Assembly (NCBI RefSeq): GCF_000814905.1
Contig: NZ_JXAG01000053.1
Location: 38,160 to 102,159, forward strand
Direction of reading: 5' to 3'
Length of the DNA: 64,000 nt
Origin: Enterobacter sp. Bisph1
Lineage (GTDB): Bacteria; Pseudomonadota; Gammaproteobacteria; Enterobacterales; Enterobacteriaceae
Position 1 is the stretch's first letter; each line of letters opens with the position of its first letter. Position numbers and translations under genes: made by a program. The notes under the pieces were generated by a model. It saw nothing but the letters and a program-made list of their open reading frames with translations, did not search any database and was not told the origin of the DNA. Shown here piece by piece: positions 28,059 to 37,510 of the stretch.

Positions 28059-29088
28059 AATTTTTTTCTTTTAGCAGGAACGCGGAAAATTGCGGCGACA
28101 TCCAGCTGCGGAACCCTTCGCCCTCTTTAATAATCATCATCACCGCCAGCCCTTCCCGCTGCACCACCTCTTTCGCTTTATCGGTGCCGAGCACCATCAA
28201 GCCGGTATCCCAGGTATCCGCTTCCAGCGCCGTGGGGGCGATAACCGTTACCGACACCAGCTCATGCTGAATGGGCCGTCCGCTACGCGGATCGATAATG
28301 TGCGAAATGCGTTTGCCGTCCAGTTCGTAATAATTACGGTAGCTGCCGGAGGTGCTGATGCCATGCCCGTTGATATCAACGATCGCCTGCGCGACGTTCT
28401 CGCGATCCGTTGGTTTCTGAATGGCCACGCGCCACGGCTGGCCTTGTGCATTCAACCCCCTGCTGGCTAACGCGCCGCCGACCGAAACCAGGTAACGTCC
28501 GATACCCTGCTGCTCCATTAAACGCGCCAGATGATCCGCCGCATAGCCTTCGCCTACCGTCGAGAGATCGACAAACAGATCCGGCAGATCCTTTTGCAAG
28601 AACTGTTCACCGGCACGGTTAATCACCGTGAGGTGAGCTAAACCGGTGCGCGCTTTCGCCGCATCAATTTGCGCTTGATCCGGTGTCTTCACCGGCTGTT
28701 TATCGGGGCCGAATCCCCACAAATTCACCAGCGGTCCGACGGTAATATCCATTGCACCATCGGTTTTTTCACCCACGCGCAGGGCAGTGGTGATAATGTC
28801 CGCCATCGCGGCGCTGACGGGCCACGGCGCGGTGCTGGTGGAATGATTAAACTGCATCAACGCGGAATCACCCTTCCAGGTCGACATCAGCCGGTCGTCA
28901 CCATCCAGCTGCGCCTGGATTTTCTGCTGCAGATTTTTCGCCTGTTGCGCGTCAATATCCACCAGGCTCACGCGCCAGAAAGTGCCCATGGTTTTGCCTT
29001 CCAGCACCGTCGGCTGCGCCTTACTACCGGTATCACAGCCGGTCAGAAGCAGTAACGCCGCGACGAGCCCGGCACGAATAAACGTCAT
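28057..29088 (-). CDS. apbE: ApbE, FAD:protein FMN transferase (lipoprotein)
   Basis: This 343-residue protein attaches FMN covalently to threonine residues of flavoproteins such as subunits of Na+-pumping NADH:quinone reductase and RnfG/RnfD. It carries a lipoprotein signal with lipobox LLLTGC (Cys at about residue 18) and is anchored on the periplasmic face of a membrane. The ApbE core fills the mature part. It lies upstream of ada on the same strand, with a 72-base gap that holds the ada promoter. Confidence 0.95.
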   Translation of the reverse strand: MTFIRAGLVAALLLLTGCDTGSKAQPTVLEGKTMGTFWRVSLVDIDAQQAKNLQQKIQAQLDGDDRLMSTWKGDSALMQFNHSTSTAPWPVSAAMADIITTALRVGEKTDGAMDITVGPLVNLWGFGPDKQPVKTPDQAQIDAAKARTGLAHLTVINRAGEQFLQKDLPDLFVDLSTVGEGYAADHLARLMEQQGIGRYLVSVGGALASRGLNAQGQPWRVAIQKPTDRENVAQAIVDINGHGISTSGSYRNYYELDGKRISHIIDPRSGRPIQHELVSVTVIAPTALEADTWDTGLMVLGTDKAKEVVQREGLAVMMIIKEGEGFRSWMSPQFSAFLLKEKN

Positions 29089-29157
29089 CTTTATTTCTCA
29101 TTATCAGTTAATTGGCGCAAGCCTACACCAAAACCGGCGCGTTGACCGGGACAGGAA

Positions 29158-29181
29158 ACAAAAAGGGGCCTCGCGGCCCCT
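29158..29181 (-). terminator. ompC terminator
   Basis: The perfect stem AGGGGCC/GGCCCCT with a four-base loop is followed on the minus strand by five T. It starts about 20 bases beyond the ompC stop. Confidence 0.9.
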
Positions 29182-29201
29182 GAATCATTAAGGTGGTTAA
29201 T

Positions 29202-30341
29202 TTAGAACTGGTAAACCACGCCCAGCCCTACGACGTTGTCGGTGGCAATGCCAGCGGAGCGGGTAAAGTCGTTTTCGTCCAGCAGGTTGATTTTGTAATC
29301 AACGTAGGTGGACATGTTTTTGTTGAAGTAGTAGGTCGCGCCAAGATCGATATATTTCAGGATATCCTGGTCACCGTAGTTAACCGTACCGATGTTGTTG
29401 CTGATGTCCTTGCCTTTAGACTGCAGGTAGGCGATGGACGGACGCAGACCGAAGTCGAACTGATACTGCGCAACCACTTCAAAGTTCTGCGCTTTGTTGG
29501 CAAAACCGTATGCGGTGGTCGGGTTACGACCGTTAGAAGTACCGAAACGGGTGGCGTTATAGGTCTGGGAGTACTGTGCCGCCAGGTAGATGTTGTTGGC
29601 ATCATATTTCAGGCCGCCGCTGTACACTTCAGCGTGCTCGCCGTCACCGTACAGATTAGCACTCGCTACGTTCTGGTCAGCAGTACGTTTGGAAGAGGAC
29701 ATTGCGCCACCCACGCTGAAGCCTGCGCCCAGATCGTAGGTCAGTGACGCGCCGTAGCCGTCGCCATTCTGGTTCAGCAGGCTACGACCGTTAGTGTTCT
29801 CACCGCCGGTGCTGCCGTTTTTACCCTGATACTGCAGGGCAAAGTTCAGGCCATCAACCAGACCGAAAAAGTCGGTGTTACGGTAGGTTGCAACGCCGTT
29901 AGCACGGGACTGCATAAAGTTGTCGGAGCCGTAGGTATCGCCACCGAATTCTGGCAGCACGTCGGTCCAGGAAGTCACGTCATAAATGACGCCGTAGTTA
30001 CGACCGTAGTCGAAAGAACCCGCATCAGCCACGCGGATACCGGCGAACGCCAGACGCGTCCAGGCCTGATCGCTTGCGCCTTCTTCTTTGTTCGCCTGAA
30101 CGTTGTATTCCCACTGACCGTAGCCGGTTACCTGATCGTTAACCTGGGTTTCGCCTTTGAAGCCAAAACGCACATAAGTCTTATCACCATCAGAACCTTT
30201 GTCATCAGAGAAATAGTGCAGACCGTCTACTTTGCCGTACAGATCTAATTTGTTGCCATCTTTATTATAAATTTCAGCTGCATTTGCTGCACCTGCGACC
30301 AGCAGAGCCGGAACCAGCAGGGAGAGAACTTTTACTTTCAT
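29202..30341 (-). CDS. ompC: OmpC outer-membrane porin
   Basis: This 379-residue general porin has a signal peptide (residues 1-21, cleaved after ANA) and a mature 16-stranded barrel. The mature protein starts [16 protein letters not shown] and ends with the C-terminal phenylalanine (GVVYQF) needed for BAM recognition. It forms trimers that pass small hydrophilic solutes. The constriction loop motif PEFGGD is present. The neighbouring divergent micF RNA confirms ompC rather than ompF or phoE. Expression is expected to depend on EnvZ/OmpR. The start has AGAGGG upstream and a long untranslated leader. Confidence 0.95.
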   Translation of the reverse strand: MKVKVLSLLVPALLVAGAANAAEIYNKDGNKLDLYGKVDGLHYFSDDKGSDGDKTYVRFGFKGETQVNDQVTGYGQWEYNVQANKEEGASDQAWTRLAFAGIRVADAGSFDYGRNYGVIYDVTSWTDVLPEFGGDTYGSDNFMQSRANGVATYRNTDFFGLVDGLNFALQYQGKNGSTGGENTNGRSLLNQNGDGYGASLTYDLGAGFSVGGAMSSSKRTADQNVASANLYGDGEHAEVYSGGLKYDANNIYLAAQYSQTYNATRFGTSNGRNPTTAYGFANKAQNFEVVAQYQFDFGLRPSIAYLQSKGKDISNNIGTVNYGDQDILKYIDLGATYYFNKNMSTYVDYKINLLDENDFTRSAGIATDNVVGLGVVYQF

Positions 30342-30665
30342 TTTATAAACCCTCTGTTATATGCATTTTTATTGCCACTGCGTGCTGACTAACCCTCTAA
30401 TCAGCTGGCAAAGCCATTGTCCTTAAAAAAGAGAAATAATCCAACGAGAATATGATACGAAAATTTCGAAGATGTTTCATAATGAATGATAGGTGTTTCA
30501 ATTTGTAAAAAACAGGGAACTTTTTTCCGCACAAATCGCTAAAGGAATACGCATTAATGGTCAAGAATTAATAAAAACAATAATAAAAACAATATATTGA
30601 GATATAGTTATTTTACCGCACTCAATGCAAAACCTTCTTTTTCAATCGCAACTAAAATATTCAGC
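30342..30665. promoter_or_regulatory. ompC-micF divergent control region
   Basis: This 324-base AT-rich region separates the divergent ompC and micF genes. In E. coli the equivalent stretch holds the OmpR sites that drive both. No coding frame is credible. I did not resolve individual OmpR sites by eye. Confidence 0.6.
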
Positions 30666-30758
30666 GCTATCATCATTAACTTTATTTATTACCGTCATTC
30701 GAATCTGAATGTCTGTTTACCTCTTTTGAAACCGAATGCGCGGCATTCGGTTTTTTTT
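30666..30758 (+). ncRNA. micF: MicF antisense small RNA
   Basis: About 93 bases match the E. coli MicF RNA nearly base for base at the 5' end (GCTATCATCATTAACTTTAT). That 5' part pairs with the ompF mRNA leader and blocks its translation with Hfq. The 3' end is a terminator hairpin (ACCGAATGC/GCATTCGGT) followed by a T run. The middle differs from E. coli at several positions. The location, divergent from ompC and ahead of rcsD, is the expected one. Confidence 0.95.
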
Positions 30759-31181
30759 TACCTTTCTTTACGCAAGGTGAATAGCGCAGGCGAAATAGTC
30801 ACTATTTGTAACGACTATTAAGTAATCATTTGATATGCAAACCGTCCATCGGTGACATAATGTGCAGTTGAATGCTTTGTTATTAGGTGCGATATTCCTG
30901 CAACTGCGCCACAAATATCTGTACTATCCCTTCTATTTGTGCACATCCGTTAATGAAGTGAAGAAAAGCACATATCCCTGCTCTTTTCGTGGCTAAAGCG
31001 GAAAAGAGAATCTGGAAATTCACCCATTACCCGATATACTGCCTGCTGTACACAGCACTGCAACACAACATCAATACGTTCGCCGCGGTTTTTTTGGCGG
31101 CTTTTACGGCTTGGCAGCAACATTGTCTCAGCGCGCGCTGAGTGTTATCCGCAGTGTTGTCATAACGGGTTCCACACAAGA
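30759..31181 (+). promoter_or_regulatory. rcsD upstream region, no gene
   Basis: This 423-base gap between micF and rcsD has no credible coding frame. It must carry the rcsD promoter. An eight-base inverted repeat, CTCTTTTC/GAAAAGAG, spans 30981-31008, and a GC-rich stretch of G/C/T tracts follows near 31080-31140. No known operator is recognised. Confidence 0.4.
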
Positions 31182-33851
31182 ATGAGTCGATCGGACACAA
31201 TGATCCCTGGCAAATTTTCCCTGATACCGGGCAACATCACCCGTTACTTCCTGTTGTTGATTATCGTCCTGCTGGTAACAATGGGGGTGATGATCCAGAG
31301 TGCGGTCAACGCCTGGTTAAAAGATAAAAGCTATCAAATCGTCGATATCACCCATGCTATTCATAAGCGTATCGACACCTGGCGCTACGCGACCTGGCAG
31401 ATCTATGACAATATCGCTGCGGCTCCTGCCGCTTCAGCGGGCGACGGCTTGCAAGAAACGCGTCTGAAGCAGGATGTCTACTACCTGGAAAAACCGCGAC
31501 GTAAAACGGAAGCGTTAATTTTTGGCTCCCATGACGGCTCGACCCTTGAAATGACGCAGCGCATCTCGAACTATCTCGACACGCTGTGGGGCGCGGAAAC
31601 GGTTCCCTGGTCGATGTACTATCTTAATGGCCAGGATAACAGCATGATCCTGGTGTCAACACTGCCGCTCAAGGATCTCTCCTCCGGCTTTAAAGACACC
31701 ACTATTAGCACCCTTGTCGATTCCCGCCGAGCCGAGATGCTGCAGCAGGCTAACGCCCTTGATGAGCGTGAGAGCTTCTCTACGTTGCGTCATCTGGCCT
31801 GGCAAAACGGTCACTATTTCACCCTGCGCACCACTTTTAACCAGCCCGGCCATTTGGCAACGGTGGTCGCATTCGATTTACCGATTAATGACCTCATCCC
31901 ACCCGGCATGACGCTGGATAGCTTCCGTCTCGATCGTGACTCCACACAAAGCAGCGCGAGCAGGCAGGATAAAGAAGCCACTGACAGCGCAACCGTGAAC
32001 TTTAATAGCTCGCGGATTGAAATCTCCTCGGCGCTGAACGGCACCGGGCAGCGTCTGGTCTGGCAGGTGCCCTTTGGCACGCTGCTGCTGGATACGCTGC
32101 AAAATATTTTGCTGCCGCTGCTGCTGAATATCGGCCTGTTGGCGCTGGCGCTGTTCGGTTACACCACCTTTCGCCAGCTGCCGGGGCGTAAGAGCGACAG
32201 CCTGGTCGCGCCCGGCGCAAATAACGAACTGCGGGTACTGCGCGCGTTCAATGAAGAGATTGTCTCCCTGCTGCCGCTGGGGCTGCTGGTACACGATCAG
32301 GAAGCGAACCGCACGGTATTGAGTAATAAAATCGCCGATCATCTGCTGCCGCATCTGAATTTGCAGAATATTACCGCCATGGCTGACCAGCATCAGGGGG
32401 TGATTCAGGCCACCATCAATAACGAGCTGTACGAAATTCGCCAGTTCCGCAGCCAGGTAGCCTCGCGTACGCAGATCTTTATTATTCGCGACCAGGACCG
32501 CGAAGTGCTGGTGAATAAAAAGCTTAAGCAGGCACAGCGGCTGTATGAGAAAAACCAGCAGGGTCGCGCTACCTTTATGAGCAATCTTGCCGAATCGCTC
32601 AAACAGCCGGTAAAAGCGCTGGCCAGCGAAGCGGCGGCCCTGCAAAGCCAGGAGGGTAACCTCGTTGCCGATCACGCCGATCGGCTGGTACAGCTGGTGG
32701 ATGAAATTCAGCTGGCGAATATGCTGGAGAGCGATAGCTGGAAAGGGACATCTACCCTATTCTCCATCCAGGATTTGATTGACGAAGTGGTGCCGGAAGT
32801 CCTGCCGGTGATTAAACGTAAAGGCCTGCAGCTGCTTATCAATAACGCATTGCCGGCAAATGAAGAGCGTCATGGCGATCGCGATGCGTTACGGCGCATC
32901 CTGCTGCTGTTGATTCAGTACGCCGTCACTACCACGCAAATGGGTAAAATTACCCTCGAAGTCACCCGGGATGAATCGGCGGAAGACCGCCTGACCTTCC
33001 GTATACTGGATACCGGCGTTGGCGTTAACGCCAGCGAAATTGATAATCTTCATTTTCCGTTCCTCAACGATACTCAGGGCGATCAGTACGGCAAAGCGAA
33101 CGCCCTCACCTTCTGGCTATGCGATCAGCTGGCGCGTAAGCTGGGCGGCCATCTCAACATTAAAGCGCGGGAAGATTTGGGCACCCGCTATTCACTGCAT
33201 GTTAAAATGGCGGCCCGTGCGCAGCAGGCCGAAAGTGAAGAAAAACTCCTCGATGATGTGGTAGCAATGATCGATATTACCTCTAATGAAATCCGTAATA
33301 TCGTGGTTCGACAGCTGGAAAATTGGGGAGCGAGTTGTATTTCCCCGGATGAAAGGTTATCAAGTCAAGAATATGATCTTTTTTTGACAGATAATCCGTC
33401 TAATCTTACTGCCTCAGGTTTGCTTTTAAGCGATGATGAGGCAGGCGTGCGGAAAATTGGCCCAGGCCAATTGCGCGTCAATTTTAATATGAGCAACGCA
33501 ATGCAGGGAGCAATATTGCAGCTCATTGAAGAGCAGCTGGCGCAGGAGGATGTACCGGAGTCGCCTTTGGGGGGCGACGAGAACGCCGAGCTCCACGCCA
33601 GCGGCTATTACGCGCTGTTTGTTGACACAGTACCGGATGATGTTAAGAGGTTGTATACTGAGTCGGCGCTGCGTGATTTCGCTGCGCTTGCGCAGACGGC
33701 ACACCGCCTGAAAGGGGTGTTTGCCATGCTTAATCTGGTACCTGGTAAGCAGTTGTGTGAAACGCTGGAGCACTTAATTCGCGAGAGTGATGCTCCAGGC
33801 ATAGAAAATTACATCAGCGACATTGACAAGTACGTCAAAAGCTTGCTGTAG
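31182..33851 (+). CDS. rcsD: RcsD phosphotransfer protein of the Rcs phosphorelay
   Basis: This 889-residue inner-membrane protein passes phosphate from RcsC to RcsB. It has a membrane helix near residues 20-40, a periplasmic sensor domain, a second helix near 305-330, a histidine-kinase-like region without the catalytic histidine, an ABL domain, and a C-terminal HPt domain with His841 in AHRLKGVF. E. coli RcsD has 890 residues. The system responds to LPS and peptidoglycan damage through RcsF and IgaA. The gene is 16 bases upstream of rcsB. Confidence 0.96.
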   Translation: MSRSDTMIPGKFSLIPGNITRYFLLLIIVLLVTMGVMIQSAVNAWLKDKSYQIVDITHAIHKRIDTWRYATWQIYDNIAAAPAASAGDGLQETRLKQDVYYLEKPRRKTEALIFGSHDGSTLEMTQRISNYLDTLWGAETVPWSMYYLNGQDNSMILVSTLPLKDLSSGFKDTTISTLVDSRRAEMLQQANALDERESFSTLRHLAWQNGHYFTLRTTFNQPGHLATVVAFDLPINDLIPPGMTLDSFRLDRDSTQSSASRQDKEATDSATVNFNSSRIEISSALNGTGQRLVWQVPFGTLLLDTLQNILLPLLLNIGLLALALFGYTTFRQLPGRKSDSLVAPGANNELRVLRAFNEEIVSLLPLGLLVHDQEANRTVLSNKIADHLLPHLNLQNITAMADQHQGVIQATINNELYEIRQFRSQVASRTQIFIIRDQDREVLVNKKLKQAQRLYEKNQQGRATFMSNLAESLKQPVKALASEAAALQSQEGNLVADHADRLVQLVDEIQLANMLESDSWKGTSTLFSIQDLIDEVVPEVLPVIKRKGLQLLINNALPANEERHGDRDALRRILLLLIQYAVTTTQMGKITLEVTRDESAEDRLTFRILDTGVGVNASEIDNLHFPFLNDTQGDQYGKANALTFWLCDQLARKLGGHLNIKAREDLGTRYSLHVKMAARAQQAESEEKLLDDVVAMIDITSNEIRNIVVRQLENWGASCISPDERLSSQEYDLFLTDNPSNLTASGLLLSDDEAGVRKIGPGQLRVNFNMSNAMQGAILQLIEEQLAQEDVPESPLGGDENAELHASGYYALFVDTVPDDVKRLYTESALRDFAALAQTAHRLKGVFAMLNLVPGKQLCETLEHLIRESDAPGIENYISDIDKYVKSLL

Positions 33852-33867
33852 CAAGGTAGCCTAATAC

Positions 33868-34518
33868 ATGAACAATATGAACGTAATTATTGCCGATGAC
33901 CATCCGATTGTACTGTTCGGTATTCGCAAGTCACTCGAACAAATCGAATGGGTTAACGTTGTCGGTGAATTTGAAGACTCTACAGCGCTGATAAACAACC
34001 TGCCGAAACTTGAGGCAAACGTATTGATAACCGATCTGTCAATGCCGGGCGACAAATACGGCGATGGCATTACGCTTATCAAATACATTAAACGTCACTT
34101 CCCGACGCTGTCGATTATTGTTCTGACCATGAACAATAACCCGGCGATCCTGAGCGCGGTGCTGGATCTCGATATCGAAGGCATTGTGTTGAAACAGGGC
34201 GCACCGACAGACCTGCCGAAAGCGCTGGCGGCACTGCAGAAAGGGAAGAAGTTTACCCCGGAAAGCGTCTCCCGACTGCTGGAAAAAATCAGCGCGGGCG
34301 GTTACGGCGACAAACGCCTGTCACCGAAAGAGAGCGAAGTACTGCGTCTCTTCGCTGAAGGTTTCCTGGTAACCGAAATTGCCAAGAAGCTGAACCGCAG
34401 CATCAAAACCATCAGTAGCCAGAAGAAATCAGCAATGATGAAACTGGGTGTTGATAACGATATTGCCCTGCTGAACTACCTCTCGTCAGTGACCCTGACG
34501 CAAACGGATAAAGATTAA
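33868..34518 (+). CDS. rcsB: RcsB response regulator
   Basis: This 216-residue response regulator has a receiver domain with the phosphoacceptor Asp56 (TDLSMPG) and a LuxR-type helix-turn-helix near residues 150-205. Phosphorylated RcsB, alone or with RcsA, GadE and other partners, controls capsule, motility and envelope genes. Sequence and length are almost identical to E. coli. It follows rcsD in one operon and converges on rcsC. Confidence 0.98.
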   Translation: MNNMNVIIADDHPIVLFGIRKSLEQIEWVNVVGEFEDSTALINNLPKLEANVLITDLSMPGDKYGDGITLIKYIKRHFPTLSIIVLTMNNNPAILSAVLDLDIEGIVLKQGAPTDLPKALAALQKGKKFTPESVSRLLEKISAGGYGDKRLSPKESEVLRLFAEGFLVTEIAKKLNRSIKTISSQKKSAMMKLGVDNDIALLNYLSSVTLTQTDKD

Positions 34519-34524
34519 TCCCGC

Positions 34525-34553
34525 AACCCCGGCAACCGCCGGGGTTCTTTTTT
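34525..34553 (+). terminator. rcsB terminator
   Basis: The nine-pair stem AACCCCGGC/GCCGGGGTT with loop AACC is followed by CTTTTTT. It fills the 37-base gap between rcsB and the converging rcsC. Confidence 0.9.
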
Positions 34554-34555
34554 GC

Positions 34556-37399
34556 TTAACTGCGGCTGTTGCGTACCCGCGCGGCATAGGCCGCCAGCGT
34601 TTGTTTCAGCACATCCAGCGTCACCGGCTTCGACAAACAGCTGTCCATGCCCGACTCCAGACAGCGCTGCTTCTCTTCCGCCAGCGCGTTAGCCGTCACG
34701 CCAATCACCGGCAGCGTCAGCCCTAACTGACGAATACGCTGCGTCAGACGATAACCGTCCATATTCGGCATGTTGACGTCACTGAGCACAATATCGATAG
34801 GATTCTTGCTGAGTACATTGAGCGCATCTACGCCGTCATTGGCGGTTTTGCACTGATACCCCAGCGATCCCAACTGATCCGCCAGCAGGCGGCGGTTGAT
34901 CGGGTGATCGTCGACCACCAGGATCATCATATCGTCATTACGGGTTTCACGGGCCTCAACCGGCTGAACATTGACCGCTTGCGGCTCGACAACCTGCACG
35001 CGATAAATCCGTCCCAGCAGCGTCAGCAGATCGTGCGGCGAGGCAACGCTGTGTAACCACTCTCCCGGCGCGCGCTCAACGGGGATACCGATATGGCGAC
35101 GGCAGAAAATAATCACTGCACGACCGGTCCACGGCTGCGCGAGGTCATCATCGGTAATCAGCGTATCCTGGTTGCCCAGCGCGCGCCCATCGTACTGCTG
35201 AACCTGGATGCCGTTCCACTGCAGCAGCTTCTCCAGATAGCCCGATAGCCACGCATTGCGTACCGCCAGCCAGCAGGTCGTTTCCGCCAGTCCATCGACT
35301 TCAGCGCGAACAGGGGGCGCTGCGCCATAAAGGGGAATACGAATGGTGAACTGGCTCCCCATACCCGGTTCCGTATCGACCGAGATATCGCCGTCCATCA
35401 TGTTGACGAGTTTTTCACAAATCGCCAGACCCAGCCCGGTACCCTGGAAATTACGCTGCACGCCGGTGCCCACCTGGAAGAAAGGATCGAACAAGCGCAC
35501 CACTTCCTTACCCGGGATGCCAACACCGGTATCGCGCACGCGGATACTGAGGTAATCCTCATCGCGATGCACATGCAGCACGATACAGCCGATATCGGTG
35601 AACTTGATCGCGTTGCTTAACAGATTGGAGATAACCTGCTGTAAGCGCATCGGATCGCCGTTCAGCGCCAGCGGCACATCGGGTTCAATAAAGCAGTACA
35701 GCCCGAGCTGTTTGCGCACCACCAGCGGCAGATAGTTGGCGGTGATATGGCTCATCACTTCGCGGGGAGAGAATTCACGCGGCTCGATTTTCAACTGCTC
35801 AGATTCAATTTTCGAGAAGTCGAGGATGTCGCTTATGATTTTCAGCAGCAGGCTGGAGGAGTTGTTCATCGCGGTGACCAGCCTGTCGACCCCTTTCGGC
35901 AGCTCTTTGGTTTGCAGCAGATCGAGGTTACCGATAATGCCGTACAGCGGAGTACGTAGCTCATGGCTGACGGTAGCGAGGAACATCGATTTCGACTGGC
36001 TTGCCTGCTCCGCCGCCTGGGCCATCTCCTGCAACGACTCTTCCATTTTCACGCGGGCAGAGACATCCACCAGCACGCAAATCGCCACGTTTTCATTGCG
36101 ATAGCGTGAATGGACAAAGCTGATTTGCAGATTGGTATTATTGCTGGTCAACACATCGACAAAATTGACCTGCTGCCCGCAGATGATTTGCGTCAGCCGC
36201 TGCCGGTCTTCATGCGTCAGCATATTGAGATAGTTGTGCGCCAGCTCATTACTGAGAATGTTGGTTCCGTCCTGGGTGCGCAAGATACAGATCCCCACCG
36301 GCGCAGAGGCAACGATTTTACGGTTGAACTGCTCATGCTCTTCCAGCCGCTGGGCATCGTTCTCCGCCGGAATAAAGATCCGTCGCTCATACATGCGCGC
36401 CAGGGTAAACAGCGCCACGCCGACCAGCACATTTAGCAGCACGGCGTTGAGGATCAGCATGCGAATACGTTCCAGCACCATATCTACCGGAACCGAATAC
36501 ACTACGCTCAGGGACGACGGCGGTAGGGTCTTTTTCAGGATCAGCTCACGGAAACCCGACGTGTAGCCAAACCATGAACGCTCCTGCATCCATCGCGGAT
36601 CGACGGCAATAGCGCTATCCTGAGCGGTCAACGAGACCAGCGAATGGCCGTTATCATCGATAATGGTCACCCCCATCGGCAGGCTGCCGGGGGTAAAGAA
36701 GTTTTCCATGCGGATCGACTGCTCGGTGCCGAGCATCGCTTGCAGGCGATTACCGAGGTAAACCGGCGTCAGCGCATAAAAGTAACCGATTCCCGGACGC
36801 GGGCCCTGGGTCATCCAGTAGAGATTATTACTGCGCTCGTCCTGCGGTGCATTGCGGAATTTAACGATGCGTTCATGCAGGCTTTTCAGCGTGTCGTCAC
36901 GCTCGACCGGCAGATCGCGCAGACCAAAATCGGCCATACAGAGATTGTCACTGCCGATCAAAAACACGCGATTGAGATCGTAGGCCGCAGAGAAATTATC
37001 CCGCCAGTAGCGCATAAACCACGCCAGCGACTCCAGCGAACCACGCCATGAGCTGCCCATGGCAGAACAATCAGAATCGGGAAATAGCGGTAAAAATGTC
37101 GGCACTTCGGTTTTATCGTCGCGGCTACGCGACGTGAGAATGCCGTTTTCCGCCGTCAGGCGATTTTCAGCGATGTACTTCAGCTCTTTCATCACATCGG
37201 AGGTACGCTGAATATAGCGCTGCGCCTGGTCAGAACTGAGATTGAATTCCTTGCGAATTTCCGACTCTTTATCATGCAAGGCGTTAACGATATAAAAGAC
37301 GGAAAATAGGGTAATTAACAGCCAGAGCAATAGCGCCAGCGCCCTGAATAAATAACGGGAGACTTTCAGGGTACTGCGAAACGAGACGAGGTATTTCAA
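34556..37399 (-). CDS. rcsC: RcsC hybrid sensor kinase
   Basis: This 947-residue inner-membrane hybrid kinase starts the Rcs phosphorelay. Helices lie near residues 20-40 and 315-335 around a periplasmic domain. A HisKA domain (HELRTPL), a HATPase domain and a C-terminal receiver (LSDVNMPNMDGY) follow. The E. coli protein has 949 residues and begins MKYLASFR. Here that point is a TTG at 37399, preceded by GGCGGAG at good spacing. A GTG 18 bases upstream lacks a ribosome site. It converges on rcsB. Confidence 0.95.
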   Translation of the reverse strand: MKYLVSFRSTLKVSRYLFRALALLLWLLITLFSVFYIVNALHDKESEIRKEFNLSSDQAQRYIQRTSDVMKELKYIAENRLTAENGILTSRSRDDKTEVPTFLPLFPDSDCSAMGSSWRGSLESLAWFMRYWRDNFSAAYDLNRVFLIGSDNLCMADFGLRDLPVERDDTLKSLHERIVKFRNAPQDERSNNLYWMTQGPRPGIGYFYALTPVYLGNRLQAMLGTEQSIRMENFFTPGSLPMGVTIIDDNGHSLVSLTAQDSAIAVDPRWMQERSWFGYTSGFRELILKKTLPPSSLSVVYSVPVDMVLERIRMLILNAVLLNVLVGVALFTLARMYERRIFIPAENDAQRLEEHEQFNRKIVASAPVGICILRTQDGTNILSNELAHNYLNMLTHEDRQRLTQIICGQQVNFVDVLTSNNTNLQISFVHSRYRNENVAICVLVDVSARVKMEESLQEMAQAAEQASQSKSMFLATVSHELRTPLYGIIGNLDLLQTKELPKGVDRLVTAMNNSSSLLLKIISDILDFSKIESEQLKIEPREFSPREVMSHITANYLPLVVRKQLGLYCFIEPDVPLALNGDPMRLQQVISNLLSNAIKFTDIGCIVLHVHRDEDYLSIRVRDTGVGIPGKEVVRLFDPFFQVGTGVQRNFQGTGLGLAICEKLVNMMDGDISVDTEPGMGSQFTIRIPLYGAAPPVRAEVDGLAETTCWLAVRNAWLSGYLEKLLQWNGIQVQQYDGRALGNQDTLITDDDLAQPWTGRAVIIFCRRHIGIPVERAPGEWLHSVASPHDLLTLLGRIYRVQVVEPQAVNVQPVEARETRNDDMMILVVDDHPINRRLLADQLGSLGYQCKTANDGVDALNVLSKNPIDIVLSDVNMPNMDGYRLTQRIRQLGLTLPVIGVTANALAEEKQRCLESGMDSCLSKPVTLDVLKQTLAAYAARVRNSRS

Positions 37400-37477
37400 C
37401 CGGAGAAACTCCGCCACAAGGAAGTTAAAAAAGAGTGTGATTAAAGTAGCGATAAATCGCTAAGGCCGCAAGGCAAT

Positions 37478-37501
37478 GAAAAAGGGCCGGAAACCGGCCC
37501 T
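37478..37501 (-). terminator. gyrA terminator
   Basis: The perfect eight-pair stem AGGGCCGG/CCGGCCCT with a three-base loop is followed by four T on the minus strand. It lies about 10 bases beyond the gyrA stop. Confidence 0.9.
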
Positions 37502-37510
37502 CGTTACGCG

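Noticed and set aside
30597..30821. 74-residue open frame on the plus strand upstream of rcsD
   Set aside because: It covers the micF RNA gene and its terminator hairpin. Composition is not protein-like and there is no ribosome site.
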